From assembly GCA_963820955.1 (NCBI GenBank), contig CAWGCA010000018.1, positions 6,154 through 70,153 on the forward strand: a DNA stretch of 64,000 nt. The letters are read 5' to 3'. This stretch comes from CAWGCA01 sp963820955. GTDB taxonomy: Bacteria > Pseudomonadota > Gammaproteobacteria > Chromatiales > Chromatiaceae. Positions 53,251-61,387 of this stretch are shown in pieces. The notes under the pieces were generated by a model. That model saw nothing but the letters and a program-made list of their open reading frames with translations. It had not been told where the DNA came from and searched no databases. Made by a program: the position numbers and the translations under genes. Numbering within the stretch: the stretch's first letter is position 1; the number at the start of each line of letters is the position of its first letter.

Positions 53251-53286
53251 ACAAAAAGGCCAGCAGAATAAATCCTGCTGGCCCTT
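53251..53286 (-). terminator. Terminator of small secreted protein, copy 2
   Basis: GGCCAGCAG (53258-53266) pairs with CTGCTGGCC (53275-53283), followed on the minus strand by TTTTTG. It is the partner of the terminator at 35050-35098 and carries the same CCAGCAG core. Confidence 0.85.
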
Positions 53287-53309
53287 GTTCAGACCTATGC
53301 ATCTATAAC

Positions 53310-53600
53310 TTAGGATCCGTAAATCAGGTCGGTCGACATATCTCGGTCATCCGCTACCCGTTCCGGTGAACGGAACATCGCTGATTCCGTTTGCCCGTCG
53401 CGATTGTAAAGAAAATCCGTCTCGCCTTCGCTCTGCACCGGTCCGGTGTAGACGAAGACCTGGGAGGGGCTGGCGGCTACTTTGCCATTGCCGTAAATCA
53501 TATCGCCTTCGGAGTCGCTCTGTATGGCCCCGGCCAGGCTGCTGCCGGCATACAGAAGCGAAGAGATCAGGGTGGCGGTGGTAGCTATATTCGTTTTCAT
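53310..53600 (-). CDS. Small secreted protein of the DMIYG pair, copy 2
   Basis: The 96-residue protein has a signal peptide (MKTNIATTATLISSLLYAGSSLAGA) and the same motifs as the protein at 35124-35417: SDSEGDMIYGNG, AASPSQVFVYTGPVQSEGE, and the closing DDRDMSTDLIYGS. The middle has diverged. There are no cysteines. GGAGAAC stands 4-10 bases before ATG, and the terminator is alike. The two loci are therefore copies of one transcription unit 18 kb apart. No function is known; an exported, possibly repeat-stacking peptide is suggested by the Gly/Tyr/Pro-rich content. Confidence 0.78.
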   Translation of the reverse strand: MKTNIATTATLISSLLYAGSSLAGAIQSDSEGDMIYGNGKVAASPSQVFVYTGPVQSEGETDFLYNRDGQTESAMFRSPERVADDRDMSTDLIYGS

Positions 53601-54283
53601 GGTCGTTCTCCAGTTTCAAAGTTAATGTTGGTAGTTGTTACGCATGTTCGATCGCTTTGGATCACTGCCTGTCCCCTTGGCGTTCATGCATGGCACGAGA
53701 TGGGGCAGATGCCGTGCCAACTTTGAAGAAATATAGTAATTACTATAAATTACAACATCATAGAGTGAGGTTATCCGATGAGAGTGAGCGCCTGGCTCCG
53801 GAACCATACGAACGTTCCATGAAACCGGTTTGTATCGATTCGTTATGTCAGGCGTTGGCGGGTGCGTTTTCTCGCTCCCTGAACTCGGCCTTGATAGCGA
53901 TCACAATGGTTGAAAAAAGTGGTCGTTTCCCCTCCTGCTCCAGAGGTATACTAAAACCTTTCTATCTACCCCATTACCAGGTCTAATCCTGGGGATTTGC
54001 CGGGGTGATGATTTTCCGGACGCGTTGCCATTCTGGGTGCAACAATGCAGATTGCTTTGGGAGCAATCCGATATCTTCTGTGTCGGGGTGTAGCGCTCTG
54101 GTCTCGAATTGAAATCAGCATGGGCCATGCCGGGCCTGCAGCCAGGGCTGATTGAAGACAGAGTCTGGGTACCTCCTCGTGAACGAAGACAATCGCTATC
54201 TGGTGGCTATCCTGTAGAACTTTCCGGGGTTCCATGCCCATGGTAAGGATGCTATCTGGACGGGAAGGGTTTTGCTCAACTTA
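53601..54283. other. Intergenic stretch with no supported gene
   Basis: About 680 bases with several short open frames on both strands (for example 53657-53986 plus, 53966-54241 minus), none with a ribosome-binding site or a recognisable motif. It probably holds promoters of the secreted-protein gene near its left end. No family repeat until 54284. Confidence 0.45.
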
Positions 54284-54406
54284 AGGGTACTTCGAAAAAT
54301 TTCTTCCATGGGATTTTCCGATCGCCCACATTTTCATGTGCTTACGCGCACGAAAATAGTGGTGCCTCCCTGCACCACACACACCTCGAATTTTTCGAGG
54401 AGCCCT
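54284..54406 (+). mobile_element. Family 1 miniature element, copy G (internally deleted)
   Basis: Good ends (AGGGTACTTCGAAAAATTTC; right end ATTTTTCGAGGAGCCCT), but about 26 bases of the middle (the GATACGGCGATCGAAAAG part) are missing. 123 bp. Confidence 0.75.
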
Positions 54407-54440
54407 AAATTGCTCCGTGGTGGTGGTCTTGGTCATTGGA

Positions 54441-54454
54441 GTGTTAACAGGCCC
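54441..54454 (-). repeat. Family 2 end remnant
   Basis: GTGTTAACAGGCCC matches the tip of the family 2 inverted repeat. Only 14 bases remain; chance cannot be ruled out on its own, but it occurs with other remnants in the window. Confidence 0.35.
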
Positions 54455-54534
54455 GAGTTTTTCACCAAAGCGGATTACGGAATTGGCAACACCAGTGCCG
54501 GATCGAATTCGATTCATTGAGATGTGGTAATAAC

Positions 54535-56508
54535 ATGACCGAACAAGGGAAGAACAAAACGACGATAAAGCGGGCAATAAAACGGCTGGCGTCCATCGTC
54601 CTGTTTGTGATGCTGGCTGCTTTTCTAGCCTATGAAGTGCCGACCATCGAGGTTGCCTGGGTCACAGCAATTCTTTTGCTCACTATCTATCTCTTCGCGT
54701 TCGAGGTCGTCGATGTGGACGTGGCGGCGATCACCATCATGGTAATCCTGGGTCTGACCGGGCTGTTCGCGCCCTCAATGGGGCTGGAACAGGGATTGGT
54801 CGACAGCAAACACCTTTTCGATGGCTTTTCGAGCAATGCCGTCATTTCGATCATTGCCGTTATGATCATCGGTGCCGGTTTGGACAAAACGGGCATTATG
54901 AGCAAGGTCGCCGCCTTCATTCTGAAGATTGGCGGTTCTGCGGAAGGACGTATTGTTCCGATCATTTCCAGTACCGTGGCGATCATATCCTCTTTTATGC
55001 AGAATGTGGGGGCCGCAGCGTTGTTTCTGCCGGTCGTCTCGCGTATTTCGGCCCGCTCCGGGCTGCCCATGTCCCGTTTGCTGATGCCCATGGGTTTCTG
55101 CGCCATTCTTGGTGGTACGGTGACGATGGTGGGTTCCTCGCCCCTGATCCTGTTGAATGATCTGATTTTGACCTCAAATACCGCGCTGCCGTCGGATCAG
55201 CAGATGCAGCCATGGGGGCTTTTTTCGGTTACTCCGGTCGGTCTGGTTTTAGTCGCCAGCGGCATCGTCTATTTTTTGCTGGCAGGGCGCTTCGTTCTGC
55301 CCGCCACCCAAGGTAGCGGCAGTACCAGCGGATCTGACGCCATGGAGTACTTTCATAAACTCTATGGCCTGAAGCCTTCCCTGCGTGAGATCGTTGTGCC
55401 TGATCGCAGCAAACTTGTCGGCCGTTTGTTGGGCGAGATAGAAGGTACCTACAGTCTCCGGGTAATCGGCCTCAAACGCAGCGGTCAGGCCAGTATGGTA
55501 GGGCCGGGATCAGCGGCTTACGATACCGAGTTAGAAGCTGGTATGGTGCTGGGGATTATCGCCTTAAAGGTCCATATCGACACCTTTGTCAACAAGTATG
55601 AGTTGAAGAAGCGAAAGGAAATGCGGAGTTTCTCCGAATCCCTGTCACCCACCAAGGCTGGTATCGCGGAGGTGGTTATTCCGCCAGGCTCTAATCTCAT
55701 CGGCAAGAGTGCGCGTGAAGCCTGGCTGCGTAAGACCCACGGTCTTAGCATGATTGCCCTGCACCGTGGCGGCGAAACGCTGCGCCAGGGGGAGAATATA
55801 CGAAGCATGCCTTTTCAAGTGGGCGATGCCCTGGTGGTTCACACTACCTGGGAGAACCTGGCCCGGTTGGAAAGCGATCGGAATTTCGTGGTAGTCACCA
55901 CCGAATTTCCCCATGAAGAATCGCGTCCCCAGAAGGTGGGCTGGGCCGCGCTGTTTTTCTCCATTGCGCTTTATCTGGTGCTGTTCACTGAGATTCGTCT
56001 TTCAATCGCGCTGTTGACTGGTGCAGCGGGCATGATTCTTTCCGGGGTATTAAAGATCGATGAGGCCTATCAGGCGGTCTCCTGGAAGACTGTCTTTCTA
56101 TTGGCCAGCTTGATTCCCCTTGGTCTGGCGGTAGAACAGTCAGGCACTGCAAAGTGGATTGCCGAGCAGACGCTGTCGCTGATGGGCGATATGCCGGTGT
56201 GGGTAATACAGGTGGCGGTCGCGGCGCTTTCCACGTTTTTTACCCTGGTGATGTCCAACGTAGGAGCCACCGTTCTGTTGGTGCCTCTGGCGGTCAATAT
56301 TGCAATCGGCGTGGGTGCGGACCCGGCGGTGTTTGCGTTGACAGTGGCTATCGCTACATCCAATTCCTTCTTGATTCCCACCCACCAGGTGAACGCACTG
56401 ATTATGGGGCCAGCGGGCTATCGAGTCCCGGATTTCATCCGTGCGGGCAGTCTTATGACAGTGCTGTTTCTCATCGTGATGATCGTAATGATGAATCTGC
56501 TGTTCTGA
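54535..56508 (+). CDS. SLC13/DASS-type permease with two TrkA-C domains
   Basis: The protein of about 657 residues has an N-terminal membrane half (about 15-260), two RCK_C/TrkA-C cytosolic domains (about 280-450; EIVVPDRSKLVGRLLGEIEGTYSLRVIGLKR and VVIPPGSNLIGKSAREAWLRKTHGLSMIAL), and a second membrane half to the end with ATSNSFLIPTHQVNALIMGPAGYRV. This fits SAC1/SLT-like anion (sulfate or other) transporters. ATG at 54535 is chosen; TTG at 54517 would add six residues. The ion is uncertain. Confidence 0.88.
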   Translation: MTEQGKNKTTIKRAIKRLASIVLFVMLAAFLAYEVPTIEVAWVTAILLLTIYLFAFEVVDVDVAAITIMVILGLTGLFAPSMGLEQGLVDSKHLFDGFSSNAVISIIAVMIIGAGLDKTGIMSKVAAFILKIGGSAEGRIVPIISSTVAIISSFMQNVGAAALFLPVVSRISARSGLPMSRLLMPMGFCAILGGTVTMVGSSPLILLNDLILTSNTALPSDQQMQPWGLFSVTPVGLVLVASGIVYFLLAGRFVLPATQGSGSTSGSDAMEYFHKLYGLKPSLREIVVPDRSKLVGRLLGEIEGTYSLRVIGLKRSGQASMVGPGSAAYDTELEAGMVLGIIALKVHIDTFVNKYELKKRKEMRSFSESLSPTKAGIAEVVIPPGSNLIGKSAREAWLRKTHGLSMIALHRGGETLRQGENIRSMPFQVGDALVVHTTWENLARLESDRNFVVVTTEFPHEESRPQKVGWAALFFSIALYLVLFTEIRLSIALLTGAAGMILSGVLKIDEAYQAVSWKTVFLLASLIPLGLAVEQSGTAKWIAEQTLSLMGDMPVWVIQVAVAALSTFFTLVMSNVGATVLLVPLAVNIAIGVGADPAVFALTVAIATSNSFLIPTHQVNALIMGPAGYRVPDFIRAGSLMTVLFLIVMIVMMNLLF

Positions 56509-56609
56509 GTGCGAGGACTGGGATCCTATGGCAATAGAAAACGCCGCGCCTCTAGTGAGAGCACTCCCAATCATGAATACATGACCCGGCATACTCCCCC
56601 GGGCAGTAG

Positions 56610-56954
56610 TCAGCAGGTTAAATGCAACGCTGCTACAATACGGGCGCAGTTCTGCTGAAGTTGATTGAAAACATCCACCGCCTCTGGTGTTTTTACCACT
56701 TCAACCTTGATCCCCTTGTCGTTCAAAAAAGAGCGGGTGGCATCGGGTACCCGCATGCGTCCGAAATAACCGGTACCTATGACGACCACTTGCGGTTTGG
56801 CATCGATGGCCGTATCAAGGTCTCCAATGGCCAGATTATGCCCTTCTGCGCGCCACCAGCCGTTTTGTACCCCCTCCGGTGTGATGACGACATCGGTGCT
56901 GTAATTCTTACCGTCGACTTCGATGTGACCAAAGGTATAGTTTGTGATCTTCAT
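56610..56954 (-). CDS. Mth938-like domain protein (DUF498)
   Basis: The 114-residue protein matches the Mth938 family: ITNYTFGHIEVDGKNYSTDVVITPEGVQNGWWR, KPQVVVIGTGYFGRM, and VEVVKTPEAVDVFNQLQQ. The fold is small alpha/beta; the role is unclear (linked with NDUFAF3/complex I assembly in eukaryotes). It is convergent with the SLC13 gene. A ribosome-binding site is weak. Confidence 0.9.
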   Translation of the reverse strand: MKITNYTFGHIEVDGKNYSTDVVITPEGVQNGWWRAEGHNLAIGDLDTAIDAKPQVVVIGTGYFGRMRVPDATRSFLNDKGIKVEVVKTPEAVDVFNQLQQNCARIVAALHLTC

Positions 56955-57251
56955 ATTGTTAAGACTCGGTGATTCTGACTCTTTTGGAACTGCAAGTTCA
57001 ATCTCCGTATTCCGGTAATGCCATCCGGAGGAGGAATACTAGTACCAAGAATAATAGCTTAGTGTCCCGGTCGGAGGTGGTGGAACCTCCCGCCTTCAGA
57101 CGAAAAAAGTTGCTGGCACCCCTCAATACCACTCCTGGTGCCTGTTTTCCGTCGCAGCATGTTTTTGTCCTGTTTAAACGGGACTCATTTCGCTTGCAGC
57201 ATACCTCAGGGTGTGGATACTAGGTCATGTTGTAGCACCAGAGAGAATACC

Positions 57252-58769
57252 GTGAATCCTCGCCCCGTTTTACTCGCTGTTTTTGATGGCTTCGGCCTTA
57301 ATCCTAGTCGGGTCCACAACGCCTGGGCACTCGCCAAGACCCCGAACCTCGACTACTACTTCGCCTCCTATCCCCACACCGCGCTACAGGCATCGGGGCG
57401 CGCTGTCGGTTTGCCCGATTCGCAGTTTGGGAATTCGGAGGTGGGTCACCTGACGCTCGGTGCCGGGCGGGTGCTGGAACAGGACCTGGTCCGCATCGCG
57501 GACACCATTTACGATGGGAGTCTGGTTGACCAGCCCGCCTGGCAGTCGATGCTTCAGGGGACCTCGCGTCTCCACCTGGTGGGTATGGTTTCGGATGGTG
57601 GTGTTCACTCCCACATAGAGCACCTCCTTGGAATTCTGGATCTGCTGCGCAGGCAGGGTGTGGAACCCGTGGTGCATATGATAACCGATGGGAGGGATAC
57701 ACCGCCCAAAGCTGCACTCAACTACTTGAAGAACCTGGAGGAATCACTGGCGCGTTTCGACCGTGGCCAGATTGCGACGTTGAGCGGCCGGTACTGTGCA
57801 ATGGATCGGGCCAGTAACTGGGATCGAACCCAGCGCGCCTGGGATACCATCATACAAGGCAAGGGATTGGCCGCCGATTCGCCTCGAGCAGCTATCGAGT
57901 CCGCCTATGATCGGGGTGAGGGTGATGAGTTTATACAGCCTACCGTGATTGGTGCCTATGATGGCATCCCGCAGGATGAGCCCATCCTGTTCTTCAATTT
58001 TCGCAGCGACCGTGCCCGTCAACTGGCCGCCGCTGTCGGTCTGAATGAATTTGACGCATTCGATCGGAAGGGCCTGGGCCCGCGGCGGCTGTATTGTATG
58101 ACTGAGTATGACGCGCAGTATCCCTTCGATGTGCTGTTTGAGCCGCTGGTACCCGAACAGGTTCTGTCGGAAATAATCAGTGACGTAGGCCTCAAACAGT
58201 TTCACTGCGCCGAGACCGAGAAGTATCCTCACATCACCTACTTCTTCAATGGGGGGCGAGAGCCGCCTTATCCAGGGGAAGATCGGGTCATTGTGCCGTC
58301 ACCCAGGGTGGCGACCTATGACCTGCAGCCGGAGATGAGTGCCAGTATAGTTGCCGACAAGCTGATTGAAGCGATCGAGAGTGAAAAGTACTCGTTTATT
58401 CTGACTAACTTTGCCAATGGCGACATGGTCGGTCACACCGCGCGTCGCCACGCCATCATCCAATCGGTAGAAACCCTCGACCTGCAGAGCCACCGTGTGT
58501 TCCGCAGCGCACTGCGACACAACTGGCGCGTCCTGCTTACGGCCGACCACGGCAATTGCGATGAAATGGTGGATCCAAACAGTGGTGAGCCTCACACCCA
58601 GCACACCGAGTATCCGGTGCCCTTCCTGATTATGGGGGAAGGCCCTGTTCGACTACGCATCGGCCGAGGTCTGGCCGATATTGCCCCGACGGTTCTGGAT
58701 CTGCTCGGTCTGACTCAACCGCCGGTTATGACGGGGCGCAGTCTCATCATGAAGGGGGGATTGCGATGA
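57252..58769 (+). CDS. gpmI: 2,3-bisphosphoglycerate-independent phosphoglycerate mutase
   Basis: The 505-residue enzyme is the manganese-dependent GpmI type, interconverting 3- and 2-phosphoglycerate. Visible: metal-binding AVFDGFGLNPSRV, the catalytic serine in FGNSEVGHLTLGAGR, GMVSDGGVHSH, VHMITDGRDTPP, LSGRYCAMDRASNWDRTQRAW, ILTNFANGDMVGHT, TADHGNCDEM and HTQHTEYPVPF. GTG at 57252 is used, with AGAGAGAA 6-12 bases upstream; an ATG-like start 38 codons earlier is open but unrelated to the family. It is overlapped or nearly followed by a PfkB kinase in the same direction. Confidence 0.95.
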   Translation: MNPRPVLLAVFDGFGLNPSRVHNAWALAKTPNLDYYFASYPHTALQASGRAVGLPDSQFGNSEVGHLTLGAGRVLEQDLVRIADTIYDGSLVDQPAWQSMLQGTSRLHLVGMVSDGGVHSHIEHLLGILDLLRRQGVEPVVHMITDGRDTPPKAALNYLKNLEESLARFDRGQIATLSGRYCAMDRASNWDRTQRAWDTIIQGKGLAADSPRAAIESAYDRGEGDEFIQPTVIGAYDGIPQDEPILFFNFRSDRARQLAAAVGLNEFDAFDRKGLGPRRLYCMTEYDAQYPFDVLFEPLVPEQVLSEIISDVGLKQFHCAETEKYPHITYFFNGGREPPYPGEDRVIVPSPRVATYDLQPEMSASIVADKLIEAIESEKYSFILTNFANGDMVGHTARRHAIIQSVETLDLQSHRVFRSALRHNWRVLLTADHGNCDEMVDPNSGEPHTQHTEYPVPFLIMGEGPVRLRIGRGLADIAPTVLDLLGLTQPPVMTGRSLIMKGGLR

Positions 58770-58783
58770 GCAAGGAGGTAGAT

Positions 58784-59743
58784 ATGTCGATTGCAGAGAA
58801 GACTAATCCGGTCGCCGTTCTCGCACTGAACCCCGCGGTAGATATCACTTACGAGATTCCGCAACTGTTGGCGGACCAGAAAGTGCGGGCCTCAAAAACT
58901 TATTACCATCCTGGCGGCAACGGCATCAATGTGGCACGCTCGCTATCGGTACTGGGTGTCCAGGTTCGTTGTTGCAGCGTAGTTGGCGGTAAGGGCGGCG
59001 AGCTGTTTTTGCGTCTACTTGGAGATGATCTGGGTGCTGGCCACCGCTATATCGAGGTTGATGGGGAGACACGCATTAATGCGACCCTGTTGCAGAAACA
59101 GCCCCCAAGTCAGTACGAGGTGGACAGCGGCGGGCCTGAGATTCCAGGGCCGGTGCTCGAGCGTATCGTCGAGTGTTTTCTGGAAAATTGTGCCGGCGGT
59201 TTGGCTGTGCTCAGCGGATCGACCCCTCCGGGTGTACCGGCCAGCACCTATGCCGAGTTAACCGAAGAGATTCGTGCGCTTGGTGGGAGAGTTGTGCTGG
59301 ACGCCCACGGCGCCGTGCTGGATAAGGCCCTTGAGGCAAAGCCCCATCTTCTTCGCACCAACCGCTACGTGCTGGAAATGAAGGTCAAGTACCGTCTTGA
59401 CACCATCGAGGCGGTTGCACAAGCCGCCCGCGAAATACAGCGCAGTGGGACTGAATTCGTTTGCATTTCACTGGGCTCGGAAGGTGCGGTGCTTGTCGAC
59501 AACCAGGACAGTTACTATTGTACGGCGCCCAAAGTCCGCGTCTACTCCACTGTAGGCAGCGGAGATGCCATGGTGGCTGGCATGGTTATGGCAATTCTAC
59601 AGAAACGAACTGCGGAAGAGATGCTGCGTGTCGGAATCATTTGTGGCAGTGCTACCGCCTCACACCCGGGAACAGAGCTTTTTACCCGCGCTGAGGTGGA
59701 TGAGGTCGAGCATGACCTTGAGTTACGCCGCCTGGGGGTCTGA
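58784..59743 (+). CDS. PfkB-family sugar kinase (1-phosphofructokinase/6-phosphofructokinase 2-like)
   Basis: The 319-residue protein belongs to the ribokinase/PfkB fold: NPAVDITYEI, HPGGNGINVARSLSVLG, LSGSTPPGV, and the catalytic TVGSGDAMVAGMVMA with the base Asp, then ATASHPGTELF. It phosphorylates a sugar phosphate, probably fructose 6-phosphate or fructose 1-phosphate. ATG at 58784 is preferred because AAGGAGG lies 5 bases before it; ATG at 58766, overlapping the gpmI stop by ATGA, would add six residues. Close coupling with gpmI points to a glycolytic pair. Confidence 0.9.
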   Translation: MSIAEKTNPVAVLALNPAVDITYEIPQLLADQKVRASKTYYHPGGNGINVARSLSVLGVQVRCCSVVGGKGGELFLRLLGDDLGAGHRYIEVDGETRINATLLQKQPPSQYEVDSGGPEIPGPVLERIVECFLENCAGGLAVLSGSTPPGVPASTYAELTEEIRALGGRVVLDAHGAVLDKALEAKPHLLRTNRYVLEMKVKYRLDTIEAVAQAAREIQRSGTEFVCISLGSEGAVLVDNQDSYYCTAPKVRVYSTVGSGDAMVAGMVMAILQKRTAEEMLRVGIICGSATASHPGTELFTRAEVDEVEHDLELRRLGV

Positions 59744-59865
59744 TCCTGATACAAAAGAAAGCTCATGGTCCAGTGTTTGCCTAATTTTGAGCCTGGTATG
59801 GGTATGCTGATCGATCTCGCTTAAGAGAGAGCAAATAGGGGAGCCTCAGCCTCATCGAGAGCTGC

Positions 59866-59977
59866 AACGATCGAAAAGTGCGAATTCCGATCGCCTTCAT
59901 TTTTCTGTGCTTACACGCACGAATATAGTGTGCGTCCCTGTACCACATGGGCACCTCTAAAATTTCTGAGGTGTCCT
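59866..59977 (+). mobile_element. Family 1 miniature element, copy H (left end lost)
   Basis: Starts within the body at CGATCGAAAAGTGCGAATTC, keeps TTACACGCACGAA, TGCGTCCCTGTACCAC, and a diverged right end GGGCACCTCTAAAATTTCTG then AGGTGTCCT. About 112 bp. Confidence 0.65.
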
Positions 59978-60007
59978 ATATTTAATATTTCCAACTAGCT
60001 GTAATAT

Positions 60008-60053
60008 TAGTGCCTGCTAACACTATGCGGATATCCATCGATCGGGCTGGAGG
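60008..60053 (+). repeat. Family 2 left-end fragment
   Basis: TAGTGCCTGCTAACACTATG, CGGATATCCATCGA and GGAGGCC keep the left end of family 2. It lies 30 bases before the Fe-S protein gene, downstream of copy H. Confidence 0.55.
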
Positions 60054-60085
60054 CCTCTGATAAACACACTGCGCAAGGGGAATAT

Positions 60086-61375
60086 ATGACTGATACCTCG
60101 GAAATGAGTACACCCGTCATCGACTTCAAGGCAAAGGCGGATGAACTGTTGCCGGTGGGCGCCAGCTATGACTCCTGTCTCAACTGCGGGCTCTGCTCTT
60201 CCGGCTGTCCTGCCTCCGGTCTGGAGGGGATGGATCCCCGTCGGTTTATTCGTATGGCGATGCTGGGCATGAACGAGGAGCTTTCCAATACCCCTTGGAT
60301 CTGGACCTGTACCCAGTGCAAACGCTGTATGTACATATGCCCCATGAATATCGATGTTTCTCTGTTGGTGGGGATCGCCCGCGGTGCCTGGCCAAAGGAG
60401 AAACGGCCGAGCGGTATTGTTCGCTCCTGCGAGGCCCAGTTGCTTTTTTCCAGTACCAGCGCGATGGGATTGAGATCGGAGGATTTTGTTGAGATTGTTC
60501 AGGAAACTGCAGATGAGATTCGGCAGGAAGATGAGCGCTTCAAAAGTATCGATGCCCCCATTGACAAGCAGGGTGCGGACTTTTTCATCAATCAGAACTC
60601 CCGGGAACCGGCGGTAGAGCCGGAGGAACTGGCGCCGCTCTGGAAGATTTTCCACTATGTGGGAGCCGACTGGACCTATTCCTCCAAGGGTTGGGCGGCG
60701 GAGAATTTCTGCATGTTTACCGGCGACGACCAGGCCTGGAAAGAGATGGTCGAGCAGCGGGTAGACGCGGTTAACGAACTCGGTTGCAAGGTTTGGGTCA
60801 ATACCGAGTGCGGTCACTCCTTCTATACCCTCTGGAAAGGAGTAGAACGGTTCGGGTTGAAAGCGAATTTCGAAGCAGCCAGTCTGGTGAGTTACTACGC
60901 GCAGTGGATTCGCGAAGGGAAACTGCCGGTCAATGCGGATTGGAATACCATGGGCGTTAAATTTACCCTTCAGGACCCCTGTCAGCTGGTGCGCAAATCC
61001 ATCGGCGATCCGGTAGCGGATGATCTGCGCTTCGTGGCCAGAAAACTGGTGGGGGAAGAAAATTTTGTCGACATGCAACCCTGTCGTAGCGCCAATTACT
61101 GTTGCGGTGGTGGTGGTGGGTTTCTACAGGCGGGTATGACTGAACAGCGCCGTGCCTATGGCAAGCGGAAATTCGATCAGATTATGGCAACGGAGGCAGA
61201 CTATGTACTCACACCCTGCCACAACTGCCATTCACAGATGGAGGATATCGGCGGGTATTACGCTGGCCGTTACCGAGTCGTCCATTATTGGACCCTGATC
61301 TGCCTCTCCCTTGGTATTCTTGGAAAAAACGAACGCAAGTACCTGGGACCCGATCTTGCCGGGATTGGGCTCTGA
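60086..61375 (+). CDS. HdrD/GlpC-like iron-sulfur protein (CCG domains)
   Basis: The 429-residue protein has two 4Fe-4S clusters in its first third (CLNCGLCSSGCP; CTQCKRCMYICP), then two cysteine-rich CCG-like domains (CQLVRKSIGD, CRSANYCCGGGGGF and CHNCHSQMEDI) of the heterodisulfide reductase D/GlpC kind. It is the electron-transfer subunit that hands electrons from a flavoprotein to membrane quinone. It precedes glpA by 12 bases and is probably co-transcribed with it. In E. coli GlpC is the third gene; the order here is Fe-S, A, B. The start is ATG at 60086; GGGG stands about 9 bases before it. Confidence 0.88.
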   Translation: MTDTSEMSTPVIDFKAKADELLPVGASYDSCLNCGLCSSGCPASGLEGMDPRRFIRMAMLGMNEELSNTPWIWTCTQCKRCMYICPMNIDVSLLVGIARGAWPKEKRPSGIVRSCEAQLLFSSTSAMGLRSEDFVEIVQETADEIRQEDERFKSIDAPIDKQGADFFINQNSREPAVEPEELAPLWKIFHYVGADWTYSSKGWAAENFCMFTGDDQAWKEMVEQRVDAVNELGCKVWVNTECGHSFYTLWKGVERFGLKANFEAASLVSYYAQWIREGKLPVNADWNTMGVKFTLQDPCQLVRKSIGDPVADDLRFVARKLVGEENFVDMQPCRSANYCCGGGGGFLQAGMTEQRRAYGKRKFDQIMATEADYVLTPCHNCHSQMEDIGGYYAGRYRVVHYWTLICLSLGILGKNERKYLGPDLAGIGL

Positions 61376-61387
61376 GGTAGCGGCGCC

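Noticed and set aside
53657..54241. Overlapping open frames in the gap before the SLC13 gene
   Set aside because: Two frames on opposite strands, neither with a start site or similarity; judged non-coding.
57815..57840. Inverted CTGGGATCGAACCCAG in gpmI resembling a tRNA T-arm
   Set aside because: It is inside a conserved coding region (SNWDRTQRAW) and no tRNA structure surrounds it.
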